Source: Bradyrhizobium sp. 1 (lineage in GTDB: Bacteria > Pseudomonadota > Alphaproteobacteria > Rhizobiales > Xanthobacteraceae). Taken from it: a stretch of 64,000 nt of DNA. Every line of letters starts with the position of its first letter. Position 1 is the stretch's first letter. Location of the stretch: contig NZ_JADPJH010000022.1 of the NCBI RefSeq assembly GCF_023073315.1, positions 62,001-126,000 of the forward strand, written 5' to 3'. The notes beneath the pieces are model-generated. The model searched no databases. It had not been told where the DNA came from and worked only from the letters and a program-made list of their open reading frames with translations. This document shows positions 1 to 7,955 of this stretch, in pieces. A program made the position numbers and the translations under genes.

Positions 1-2
1 AC

Positions 3-1073
3 CGGATTTCAGACATCGTTTCTGGCGGTGATGACGACGAGCTGTGGCTGTCGCTCGGTCTGTTCGATCTGCAATTGAACGGCTTTGGCGGCTACGATCT
101 CAATGCCCGCCCTGATCCCCAGACGGTCCGCGACCTCGTCACGGCCGTCCACAACAGCGGCGTGTCGCGTTTTGCGCCGACGCTGATCACGGCATCGCAG
201 GACGCGATCATCGATGCGTTGCGGGCTATTGCGCAGGCGCGCGATAGCGATCCGCTTCTGAAGCACGCGATGCCCTTCGTGCATGTTGAAGGACCGCATA
301 TCGCGCCGGAGGACGGCCCGCGCGGCGCGCACCCGGCCGAGCATGTCAGGCCGCCGAGTCTCGATGAGTTCGACGCGTGGCAGGCCGCCTGCGGAAACCT
401 CATCGGCCTCGTGACATTGTCGCCGCATTGGCCGCAAACGGAGACCTATGTGCGCGGCCTCCATGCGCGCGGCGTTCGTGTTGCTCTCGGCCATACCAGC
501 GCGACACCGGATCAGATCGCCGCAACCGTCGCTGCCGGAGCAATTTTGTCGACGCACCTTGGCAATGGCATCGCAGCCACGCTGCCGCGGCATCCGAACC
601 CGATCTGGTCGCAACTGGCCGAGGACAGGCTGTGGGCGAGCTTCATCGCCGATGGCCATCACCTCCCCCCCGAGACCTTCAAGGCCATGCTGCGTGCAAA
701 AGGGCTGGAGCGATCAATCCTGGTATCGGACGCCGCCGCGCTCGCGGGTTGCGCACCCGGAATCTACGACGCGCCAATCGGCGGCAAGGTCGAGCTGAAG
801 GCGAGCGGCCGGCTGGAAGTCGTCGGCACGTCCATCCTGGCTGGAGCAGCCGTCAGCCTCACCTTCGGAATAGCCACGGCAAGACGCATGGCCGGATTGA
901 CCCTGGCAGAGGCGCTGAAGCTCGCAACGATCAATCCGCGCATACTGTTCAACCTCCCTGCGCTGACGGTCGGGGCGCCGGCCGATCTGCTGCGCTTCCG
1001 TCTCGGCGCGGATGGATCGCTTGCGCCCGAGACGGTCTATGTCGCGGGCCGGCCTTATCCGTGCAATCCGTGA
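3..1073 (+). CDS. nagA: N-acetylglucosamine-6-phosphate deacetylase-like amidohydrolase, 5' end cut off by the window
   Basis: The reading frame is open from base 3 without an ATG, so the gene starts before the window. About 356 residues are visible; the family is usually about 380. NagA removes acetate from N-acetylglucosamine-6-phosphate in the cytoplasm. Family landmarks appear in order: a DLQLNGFGG strand near the visible N-terminus, the metal-site motif EGPHI followed by a GAH, then GHTSAT, THLGNG, a DGHH and an LVSDA motif carrying the probable catalytic Asp. An internal TTG at 75 could act as a start, but the conserved DLQ-NG strand begins before it, so it is unlikely to be the true start. 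Two Gfo/Idh dehydrogenases follow in the same direction, suggesting a sugar or amino-sugar operon. The exact substrate cannot be read from the sequence. Confidence 0.8.
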   Translation, partial: RISDIVSGGDDDELWLSLGLFDLQLNGFGGYDLNARPDPQTVRDLVTAVHNSGVSRFAPTLITASQDAIIDALRAIAQARDSDPLLKHAMPFVHVEGPHIAPEDGPRGAHPAEHVRPPSLDEFDAWQAACGNLIGLVTLSPHWPQTETYVRGLHARGVRVALGHTSATPDQIAATVAAGAILSTHLGNGIAATLPRHPNPIWSQLAEDRLWASFIADGHHLPPETFKAMLRAKGLERSILVSDAAALAGCAPGIYDAPIGGKVELKASGRLEVVGTSILAGAAVSLTFGIATARRMAGLTLAEALKLATINPRILFNLPALTVGAPADLLRFRLGADGSLAPETVYVAGRPYPCNP

Positions 1074-1083
1074 GGACTGAGAC

Positions 1084-2133
1084 ATGAATCGGCTTCGCAT
1101 CGGGTTGATCGGTCCAGGGGCAATCGGTGAAACGCACGCGCGGGCGATCCGCGCGTTCGACGAGACCGTCTTGTCCGCGATCGCTGGCGGCACGCCCGAG
1201 CAGATCGCAGCGTGCACGAATGGCGAACCCATTCCGACATTCGCGACCACCGAGGCGATGCTGGCCAATGCCGAAATCGACGCGGTCGTGGTCTGCACCC
1301 CGAGCGGCGCCCACCATGACGTAACGCTTGCTGCGATCGAGTCCGGACGGCACGTGCTGGTCGAGAAACCGCTCTGCGTCGATCCCGCCGAGGCCGCATC
1401 CCTGGTCCGCGCTGCCGAGCGCACACAACTCACCTGCGGCGTGGTATCGCAGCGCCGCCTCGAACCGCAGCACCAGGCCATCAAGACTCTGCTCGACGCC
1501 GGTCGTCTCGGACAGCCGCGCCTGATCGAGGCGGCGATCCATTGGTATCGCTCCGACGCATACTATGCGGAGAAGCCGTGGCGCGGCGAAACGGAGCATG
1601 GCGGCGGCTCGCTGTTCAATCAGGGCGTTCACAATCTCGACCTGATGCTTTGGCTGCTCGGAACCGTTGACAGTGTTCAAGGCAAGACGGCGACGCTCGG
1701 ACACACGCATGCCGTCGAGGACACCACGGCGGCGCTGCTCTCCTTCGCATCCGGCACGCTCGGCGTGATCGTGACGAGCACGGCGCTGCCCCCGGGACGC
1801 CCGGCCATGCTTCGGCTGTTCACGGATCGCGGCAGCTGCGAGCTTGCGAACGACAGCATCGTGCGCTGGGACTTTCCCGGCGTTGCCGAGCCGCCAAGCG
1901 CAGCCAGCATAGGAAGTGCCGCCAGCGATCCCAAGGCCATCGGGATCGAAGGACATATCGCGCAATGGCGCGACTTCGCTCAAGCCGTCCGGGAGCGACG
2001 GCAACCCGCGAGCTCGTTCAGGGATGGGTTCGAAGCGGCCAGACTGGTTGGCGCCATCTATCGCTCGGCCGCCGAAGGCCGCGCCATCAGCCCCAGCGAG
2101 GTCGCGCCGGAGGTCATTCATGCCGGCCGATAG
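1084..2133 (+). CDS. Gfo/Idh/MocA family NAD(P)-dependent oxidoreductase
   Basis: A 349-residue cytoplasmic dehydrogenase. The N-terminus has a Rossmann dinucleotide site (GLIGPGAIGETHA) and the family's EKPL motif near residue 96, where the lysine takes part in catalysis. The C-terminal half matches the alpha/beta substrate-binding domain. These enzymes oxidise or reduce sugars, inositols and related polyols with NAD or NADP. The ATG is preceded by a GAGG-like ribosome site and lies 10 bases after the deacetylase gene. The next gene overlaps its end by 14 bases, so the three are probably co-transcribed. The substrate is unknown; the upstream NagA-like enzyme hints at an amino sugar. Confidence 0.85.
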   Translation: MNRLRIGLIGPGAIGETHARAIRAFDETVLSAIAGGTPEQIAACTNGEPIPTFATTEAMLANAEIDAVVVCTPSGAHHDVTLAAIESGRHVLVEKPLCVDPAEAASLVRAAERTQLTCGVVSQRRLEPQHQAIKTLLDAGRLGQPRLIEAAIHWYRSDAYYAEKPWRGETEHGGGSLFNQGVHNLDLMLWLLGTVDSVQGKTATLGHTHAVEDTTAALLSFASGTLGVIVTSTALPPGRPAMLRLFTDRGSCELANDSIVRWDFPGVAEPPSAASIGSAASDPKAIGIEGHIAQWRDFAQAVRERRQPASSFRDGFEAARLVGAIYRSAAEGRAISPSEVAPEVIHAGR

Positions 2134-3145
2134 CTCGCAGATGCTCGACATCGCCATCATTGGCGCAGCCCACCCGCATGTTGAATATGTGCTGTCAGAG
2201 ATTGCGAACCGGACCGACGTCAGGGTCGTGGCCGTTGCCGATCATGATGCGGCACGACGCGCCGAGCTCGAACGCCGCACGATGGCGCCCGGCTATGCCG
2301 ACCCGAGCGCGCTTCTGGATGCGCATCAGATTCAAGCAGCTGCGGTCTTCACCGAATTCGGCCTGCGCGCTCCGATCGTCGTCGAACTCCTACGCCGAGG
2401 CATCTTTGCGATCGCCGACAAGCCCATGGCTGTGACCATGGACCAGCTCGGCCTCATCGAGGAAGCGCTCACCGGGCGCGATCTGCTGACGCTTTTGCTC
2501 GAGAAGCGCTTTTATCCCGTTACGCTCGCGCTCCGCTCGATCATCGACAATGGCGAGCTTGGCGACATCGTATCCATCACCGCAACCGGGCCGCACAAGC
2601 TCATTCCAAGCCGTCGTCCAGCGTGGATGTTCGAGCCGTCGACCTATGGCGGCATCCTTGCCGATCTGACAGTCCACGACATCGATCTCGCGCTTTGGCT
2701 CACCGGATACACCAGCGGCACCGTCAGCGGCTGGGTCTCGCCGATCCCGGCTGCCGGCACGACGCACTTTCCTGCGCTCGGACGCGCCATCCTCGCCTGC
2801 GACGACGGCCCACAATGCGCGATTGACGTCGACTGGATTCAGCCCGAAGCATCGCCGCGGCATGGCGACTATGCGATGCGAATCTCCGGGACGAAGGGAC
2901 GTGCCGACGTTCTCTTCGCCGAAAATCGACTGCTGGTCGAGACGGCGACGAGGCCCCGGCGCGAAGTCGATCTGCCCGCGGGCGCCTCGCCTGCCGGCTT
3001 CGCCTTTGACCATCTCGTCCGTGGCGAGACCTTGCAAATTCCGGCAACAGAGGCCCTGCGAGCCACCCGCATCGCAATCCTTGCTCAGGAGAGCGCGGCG
3101 AACGGTGGGCAACCCATGCGATGGGCCGACCGGCCCCGACGTTAG
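2120..3145 (+). CDS. second Gfo/Idh/MocA family oxidoreductase
   Basis: A 341-residue protein with an N-terminal Rossmann segment (IAIIGAAHPHVEYV), a DKPM version of the family's EKP motif, and a C-terminal dehydrogenase-like domain. I start it at the ATG at 2120 because a GGAGG lies six bases upstream and this start gives the usual N-terminus. A longer in-frame extension inside the preceding gene is not expected to be translated. It overlaps the previous oxidoreductase by 14 bases, a sign of translational coupling. The GxGxxG motif is relaxed (GAAHPH), as in several members that bind NADP loosely or use unusual substrates. Two related dehydrogenases in tandem often act on successive intermediates of one sugar pathway. 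Confidence 0.8.
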   Translation: MPADSSQMLDIAIIGAAHPHVEYVLSEIANRTDVRVVAVADHDAARRAELERRTMAPGYADPSALLDAHQIQAAAVFTEFGLRAPIVVELLRRGIFAIADKPMAVTMDQLGLIEEALTGRDLLTLLLEKRFYPVTLALRSIIDNGELGDIVSITATGPHKLIPSRRPAWMFEPSTYGGILADLTVHDIDLALWLTGYTSGTVSGWVSPIPAAGTTHFPALGRAILACDDGPQCAIDVDWIQPEASPRHGDYAMRISGTKGRADVLFAENRLLVETATRPRREVDLPAGASPAGFAFDHLVRGETLQIPATEALRATRIAILAQESAANGGQPMRWADRPRR

Positions 3146-3171
3146 GAGGTGAACGTTGCGATACGCGCGCC

Positions 3172-3597
3172 TCAACGTGGAACGACGGCAGTCGCTTCGA
3201 TCTCGACCCGCGCTGCCGGCTCGACAAGACGCACGACCTGGACGAGCGCCATGCTGGGGTAGTGAACGCCAACGACGTCGCGATAGGCCCTGCCGAGCGC
3301 CTTCAGATTGGAAACATATTCGTCCATGTCCACGACATACCAGGTCAGGCGCACGAGATGTTCGGGTCCCGCACCGCCCTCCGCCAGGATCGCCACGATG
3401 TTTTCGAGCGCCAGCCGGACCTGCGCGACAAACCCGTCGGCAAATCGACCTGCAACGTCCCAGCCGACGACGCCGCCCGTCACGACGAGGCGCCCCTCGG
3501 CCATGATGCCGTTTGCATATCCCTTCGGCTGCGGCCAGCCGCTGGGCTGAAGCACCCGCCGACCATTGGTCGCGACAGGCAGCTCTTCTTGTTTCAT
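3172..3597 (-). CDS. RidA/YjgF family protein, possible enamine/imine deaminase
   Basis: A 141-residue member of the RidA (YjgF/Uk114) family, which forms trimers and hydrolyses reactive enamines and imines or, in some branches, deaminates ring-cleavage products such as 2-aminomuconate. The family core VTGGVVGWD and the C-terminal ARVEIEATAV strand, whose arginine corresponds to the catalytic or substrate-binding Arg, are present. It is the last gene of a minus-strand run that includes the acyl-CoA dehydrogenase and the FAD-monooxygenase fusion. That position suggests it handles a nitrogen-bearing intermediate of the same pathway. Its stop is 20 bases upstream of the acyl-CoA dehydrogenase stop on the same strand, so it probably shares that transcript. 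Confidence 0.8.
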   Translation of the reverse strand: MKQEELPVATNGRRVLQPSGWPQPKGYANGIMAEGRLVVTGGVVGWDVAGRFADGFVAQVRLALENIVAILAEGGAGPEHLVRLTWYVVDMDEYVSNLKALGRAYRDVVGVHYPSMALVQVVRLVEPAARVEIEATAVVPR

Positions 3598-3617
3598 TGT
3601 GCTAAAACTCTCTGTAA

Positions 3618-4796
3618 TCAGCGCGGCTTCAACAGATCACGCGCCACGATCAGCTTCTGGACTTCGGTCGCGCCCTCGTAGATGCGGAGCGCGCGGATTT
3701 CGCGATAGAGGCTTTCGACGATCTCGCCCTTGCGCACGCCGCGACCACCGAACATCTGCACGGCGCGGTCGATGACGCGCTGGGCAGTCTCGGTCGCGGT
3801 CAGCTTCGCCATGGCAGCTTCACGCGTGGTCGGAAGCTTCTGGACGTCGCGGCGCCAGGCGGCGCGGTAAGTCAGAAGTGCGGCCGCGTCGGTCTCGGTT
3901 GCCATGTCGCCAAGCGCGGCTTGGGTCAGTTGGAGATCGCCCAAGGTCGCCCCGAACATGTGCCGACTCTTCGCATGCCGCAGCGCCTCGTCGAGCGCCC
4001 GCCGCGCAAAGCCGAGGGCCGCCGCGGCGACCGAGGCGCGAAAGATGTCCAGCGTCTGCATCGCGAGCTTGAACCCGCCCCCTGGCGCGCCGAGGCGACG
4101 GCTCGCCGGAATCCGGCAGTTCGTGAAGCGCAGCGTCGCCAGCGGATGCGGGGCGACGACGTCGATGCGCTCGGCAATGCTGAAGCCGGGATCATCGGGA
4201 AAGACGACGAAGGCCGAGATGCCGCGCGCGCCCGGCGCCTCGCCGGTTCGCGCAAACAGCGTGTAGACGTCGGCAATGCCGCCGTTCGAGATCCAGGTCT
4301 TCTCACCGTCGATGACATAGTCGTCGCCGTCGGCCCGCGCCGTGCACGACATCGCCGCGACGTCCGATCCTGCTTCCTTCTCGGACAGCGCGAAGGCCGC
4401 GAGCCATTCGCCGGAGCGCACCTTCGGAAGCACGGCCTTGCGCAGCTCCACGGAGCCGCCGAGCGCGATCGCGCCGGAGCCGAGCCCCTGCATGGCGAAG
4501 GCGAAATCGGCGAGGCCGTCGGCATAGGCCAGCGACTCCCGTGACAGGCAGATCGAGCGGGAATCAATCGTCGTCGCATCGCCGTCGGGTGCTGCGACCG
4601 CGCAATCGAGCACCCCCGCCTCGCCCATCGCGCGCACCAGCTTGCGACAGGCGTCGTCGACGTCGTTATGGTCGATCTTGTCGAGGACGCCCGACTGCAC
4701 GAAGCGGTCGAGCGCGCTGGCGATCGCCTGATGACGCGACTCGAAAAACGGCCAGTCGAGCCATTCGCGCCGGATGACCTTTGCAACGGAGCTCAT
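3618..4796 (-). CDS. acyl-CoA dehydrogenase family protein
   Basis: A 392-residue flavoprotein, a normal length for the family. It carries the YVIDGEKTWISNGG block typical of the middle beta domain, and a C-terminal helical domain with MFGGRGV and YEGATEVQ. The Glu of YEGATE fits the catalytic base position. The enzyme would introduce a double bond into an acyl-CoA and pass electrons to ETF. The start at 4796 is supported by a GGAGGAG ribosome site. It follows the FAD-monooxygenase/OYE fusion by 16 bases, as expected if it acts on the alicyclic CoA ester that 2-aminobenzoyl-CoA monooxygenase/reductase makes. The precise substrate is an inference. Confidence 0.88.
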   Translation of the reverse strand: MSSVAKVIRREWLDWPFFESRHQAIASALDRFVQSGVLDKIDHNDVDDACRKLVRAMGEAGVLDCAVAAPDGDATTIDSRSICLSRESLAYADGLADFAFAMQGLGSGAIALGGSVELRKAVLPKVRSGEWLAAFALSEKEAGSDVAAMSCTARADGDDYVIDGEKTWISNGGIADVYTLFARTGEAPGARGISAFVVFPDDPGFSIAERIDVVAPHPLATLRFTNCRIPASRRLGAPGGGFKLAMQTLDIFRASVAAAALGFARRALDEALRHAKSRHMFGATLGDLQLTQAALGDMATETDAAALLTYRAAWRRDVQKLPTTREAAMAKLTATETAQRVIDRAVQMFGGRGVRKGEIVESLYREIRALRIYEGATEVQKLIVARDLLKPR

Positions 4797-4812
4797 CTGA
4801 TCCCTCCTCCGC

Positions 4813-7131
4813 TCACTGCGCGCTCGCAGCCGCGGCGCGCGCCAGATTGGTTTCGTATTGTCCCTTGGCGGAGACATATTGCTTCGGCCAATTAACCGCG
4901 GTGATGCCGATGCGTGCGGCCTCGTGCAGCGTCCAGGCGGGATCGGCAAGATGTGGCCGCGCGATGGCGCAGAGGTCGGCGCGGCCGGCCGCGAGGATCG
5001 AGTTGGCGTGATCGGCCTCCGAGATCGCGCCGACCGCGATGGTCTCGATGCCGACCTCGTTGCGGATGCGGTCGGCGAACGGCGTCTGGAACAGGCGTCC
5101 ATATATCGGCCGCTCCTCCTTCCACACCTGCCCCGAGGAGCAATCGATCAGGTCGGCGCCGGCCTCCTTGAACATCGCAGCGAAGATCGCCGCATCGGCA
5201 GGCATGTTGCCGCCCTCGGTCCAGTCGTGGCACGACAACCGCACCGAAATCGGCCGATCCGACGGCCACGCGGCGCGGACCGCCCTAAACACTTCCAGCG
5301 GAAAGCGCGCACGGTTCTCGTGGCTGCCGCCGTATTCGTCGGTCCGCCGGTTGGTCAGCGGCGAGAGGAAGCTCGACAGCAGATAGCCGTGGGCACAATG
5401 AAGCTCGAGCCACTCGACACCAGCCTCGGCCGCGCGACGCGTTGCCGCGACGAAATCGTCGCGGACGCAGTCCATGTCGCTGCGGTCCATCGCCCGCGGC
5501 AACTGGCTGTGCGGCAGATAGGGCAACGCCGAAGCCGAGATCAGCGGCCAATTGCCTGTCTCGAGCGGCTGATCGATGCCTTCCCATGCAAGCCGGGTCG
5601 ATCCCTTCCGCCCGGCATGGCCAAGCTGGATGCCGACCTTGGCGTGGCCAAGACCGTGGATCAAATCGACCAGCCGGCGCCATTGTGCCGCTTGCGCATC
5701 GTTCCAGAGTCCGAGGCAGCCCGGCGTGATCCGCGCATCCGGCGAGACGCAGGTCATCTCGGCAAAGATCAGCGCGGCGCCCCCCATGGCGCGCGCGCCG
5801 AGATGGGCGATGTGGAAGTCGTCGATGAGACCATCCGTTGCCGAATACATCGCCATCGGCGACACCATGATGCGGTTCGCAAGCGAAAGGCCGCGCACAC
5901 GGTGCGGCGTCAGCATCGGCGGAGGCACCCGCTCGCCGTCCTTGACCGTGATCCCCGAACGCGCGGCGAACCAGCGCTCAAAACCTTCCAGCCAGGTGCG
6001 ATCGCGCAGGCGCAAATTCTCGTGGCTGATGCGCTGCGAGCGCGTCAGCATCGAATAGAAGAATTGCGGCGGCTCCAGCGTATCGGCATAGCGGTGGCCG
6101 ACCACCTCGAACCATTCCATGGCGTTGCGCGCGGCGTTCTGGATGCGCGCGACATCGACGCGGCGCACCTCTTCATAAGCTTCCAGCACCGTCCCGATGT
6201 TGTCGCCGCCGTGACCGTGGCGATCAAACTGGTTGGCGAGCTCGATGGCGTCGTCGAGCGCGAGCTTGGTGCCAGATCCGATCGCGAAATGCGCAGTATG
6301 CGCGGCGTCCCCCATCAGCACGACATGGGACTTGCCGTTGAACACGCTCCAATTGCCGCAGATCAGACGGCTGAAATTGAGCCAGGCCGAACCGCGCAGA
6401 TGACGGGCATTGGTCAGCAGCTTCGCGCCGTCGAGTGTCTCGGCAAAGATCTTTTCGCAGAACTCGATCGAGCCCTGCTGGTCGAGATCGCCCAGCCCGT
6501 GGGCGTTGTAGGCCTCTTCCGTGGTCTCGACGATGAAGGTCGAGGTCTCCGCGTCGAACTTGTAGATGTGCGCCTGGAACCAGCCTTGCTCGGTCTTCTG
6601 AAAATCGAACGTAAAGGCGTCGAACGCCCTCTTGGTCCCGAGCCAGATGAAGCGGTTCGGGCGGATCACCATGTCGGGCTGGAACTGCTCGGCGTAGCGG
6701 GTACGGATCCTGGAATTGACGCCGTCGCAGGCGACGATCAGGTCAGCGTCGGGAAATTCGAGATCGGACTCGACATCACGCTCGAAGACGAGCTCGACCC
6801 CGAGCGCCTCGCAGCGCCGTTGCAGGATGTTCAGCAGGTGCTTGCGCCCGATGCCGATGAAGCCATGGCCGGTCGTCCGCTGGCGCGTTCCCTTGAAGAC
6901 GAGCTCGATATCGTCCCAGTGATTGAAGGCGTCCTCGATCTCGGTCGCACTTTCGGGATCGGCAAGGCGCATCGCCTGCATCATCGCGTCCGAGAACACG
7001 ACGCCCCAGCCGAACGTATCGTAGGGCTTGTTGCGCTCGACGACCGTGACGATGTGCTCCGGGTGACGGCGCTTCATCAGCAGGCCCAGATAAAGACCGG
7101 CCGGGCCGCCGCCGATACAGACTATGCGCAT
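4813..7131 (-). CDS. bifunctional FAD monooxygenase / old yellow enzyme fusion, 2-aminobenzoyl-CoA or salicylyl-CoA hydroxylase type
   Basis: A 772-residue two-domain flavoprotein. Residues 1 to about 380 form a group-A FAD monooxygenase: GGGPAGLYLGL at the N-terminus and GDAAHTAHFAIG for the second FAD contact. Residues from about 390 are an old-yellow-enzyme barrel (NRIMVSPMAMYS, QLGHAGRKGS, NRRTDEYGGS). This fusion is the architecture of 2-aminobenzoyl-CoA monooxygenase/reductase, which hydroxylates and dearomatises anthraniloyl-CoA, and of proteins named salicylyl-CoA 5-hydroxylase/oxidoreductase. The ATG at 7131 has GAGGGA just upstream; the open frame continues to 7242 but without family similarity. 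Downstream genes are acyl-CoA dehydrogenase and a RidA-like protein. A MarR gene diverges from it across an AT-rich palindrome, which probably controls it. Confidence 0.88.
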   Translation of the reverse strand: MRIVCIGGGPAGLYLGLLMKRRHPEHIVTVVERNKPYDTFGWGVVFSDAMMQAMRLADPESATEIEDAFNHWDDIELVFKGTRQRTTGHGFIGIGRKHLLNILQRRCEALGVELVFERDVESDLEFPDADLIVACDGVNSRIRTRYAEQFQPDMVIRPNRFIWLGTKRAFDAFTFDFQKTEQGWFQAHIYKFDAETSTFIVETTEEAYNAHGLGDLDQQGSIEFCEKIFAETLDGAKLLTNARHLRGSAWLNFSRLICGNWSVFNGKSHVVLMGDAAHTAHFAIGSGTKLALDDAIELANQFDRHGHGGDNIGTVLEAYEEVRRVDVARIQNAARNAMEWFEVVGHRYADTLEPPQFFYSMLTRSQRISHENLRLRDRTWLEGFERWFAARSGITVKDGERVPPPMLTPHRVRGLSLANRIMVSPMAMYSATDGLIDDFHIAHLGARAMGGAALIFAEMTCVSPDARITPGCLGLWNDAQAAQWRRLVDLIHGLGHAKVGIQLGHAGRKGSTRLAWEGIDQPLETGNWPLISASALPYLPHSQLPRAMDRSDMDCVRDDFVAATRRAAEAGVEWLELHCAHGYLLSSFLSPLTNRRTDEYGGSHENRARFPLEVFRAVRAAWPSDRPISVRLSCHDWTEGGNMPADAAIFAAMFKEAGADLIDCSSGQVWKEERPIYGRLFQTPFADRIRNEVGIETIAVGAISEADHANSILAAGRADLCAIARPHLADPAWTLHEAARIGITAVNWPKQYVSAKGQYETNLARAAAASAQ

Positions 7132-7200
7132 GATCCCTCGCTTTCGCGCGTCGCGCCGTGTGCCGAGCCTGCAAACCCCTGGGAATGCCGGGCTGCAAAT

Positions 7201-7218
7201 TATTTTAAGCATAAAATA
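7201..7218. promoter_or_regulatory. AT-rich inverted repeat between the monooxygenase and MarR genes, candidate operator
   Basis: A perfect seven-base inverted repeat, TATTTTA-AGCA-TAAAATA, lies 70 bases upstream of the monooxygenase start in the only AT-rich patch of a GC-rich divergent intergenic region. MarR-family dimers bind dyads of this size, and a MarR gene starts just downstream on the other strand. Binding is inferred, not shown. Confidence 0.55.
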
Positions 7219-7439
7219 TTTCGATGGCGCACGGATTGTCAAGGCGCTTGTCGGAGGCTTTTGAGATTGCCACCGCGTATTGTTACAATCTTGTGGCTGG
7301 CCGCAGATTTACCGCAAGGCCACCCCGGTTCGGCGAGTATGCCGCCAAGCCTTGAATTTACTTTTGGCACGAACTATCTTGCCTGATGTTCACGACGCCG
7401 TCCGTTTTCGACAGGCGAGACGCTCCCAGGAGATTCGAT

Positions 7440-7946
7440 TTGGCACTCGCGAAGGAGTCCCCGCCTGTTTCGTCCAAGAATGGGGCCGACCAGGAGGCCG
7501 AGTACAGGGCTCAAACACGGCTTTGGCTCCGGCTGCTGGCCTGCACGACCCTGATCGAGGGCGAGCTGCGCCGCCGGTTTCGCGAGGAATTCGATTTCAC
7601 CATGCCCCGCTTCGACGTGCTGGCCCAGCTCGACCGCGAGCCGAGCGGACTGGTGCTGGGCGAGTTGCCCAAGCGCCTGATGGTCTCCGCAGGGAACCTG
7701 ACGCCGATCGTGGACCGCCTGGTCGAGGACGGCTACATCACCCGCACGCCGTCGACGCTCGATCGCCGCGTGCAGATCGTCTGCATGACCGTCGAGGGCC
7801 GAAAGGCCTTCCGACGCATGGCGAAGAGCCATGGCTCCTGGCTCGCGGAGCTGCTGGCGGAATTCCCGGCTGACAAGCTCAACGGGTTGATCGGCGAACT
7901 CGACGAACTCAAGAGCGTCGTCAAAGATTCGTTGGAAAAGCCGTAG
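7440..7946 (+). CDS. MarR family transcriptional regulator (first of three in the window)
   Basis: A winged-helix regulator of about 168 residues. The DNA-binding block is clear: FDVLAQLDREPSGL, a recognition helix around VSAGNLTPIVDRL, and the wing DRRVQIVCMT. These proteins usually repress catabolic genes and let go when they bind an aromatic acid or its CoA ester. I prefer the TTG at 7440 because AGGAG lies eight bases upstream and it aligns better with the other MarR proteins here. An ATG at 7386 would add 18 residues but has no ribosome site. The gene diverges from the monooxygenase fusion and converges on the acyl-CoA synthetase, so it likely controls the neighbouring catabolic operon. 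Confidence 0.85.
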   Translation: MALAKESPPVSSKNGADQEAEYRAQTRLWLRLLACTTLIEGELRRRFREEFDFTMPRFDVLAQLDREPSGLVLGELPKRLMVSAGNLTPIVDRLVEDGYITRTPSTLDRRVQIVCMTVEGRKAFRRMAKSHGSWLAELLAEFPADKLNGLIGELDELKSVVKDSLEKP

Positions 7947-7955
7947 CGCCAGGCG

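Noticed and set aside
7364..7383. Sigma-54-like TGGCACG...TTGC pattern in front of the first MarR gene
   Set aside because: The distance between the GG and GC elements is three bases longer than sigma-54 promoters permit.
4858..7386. Long plus-strand open frame of 842 codons opposite the monooxygenase fusion
   Set aside because: It is the mirror of a high-GC gene; it has no family motifs, and the minus strand has intact FAD and OYE motifs.
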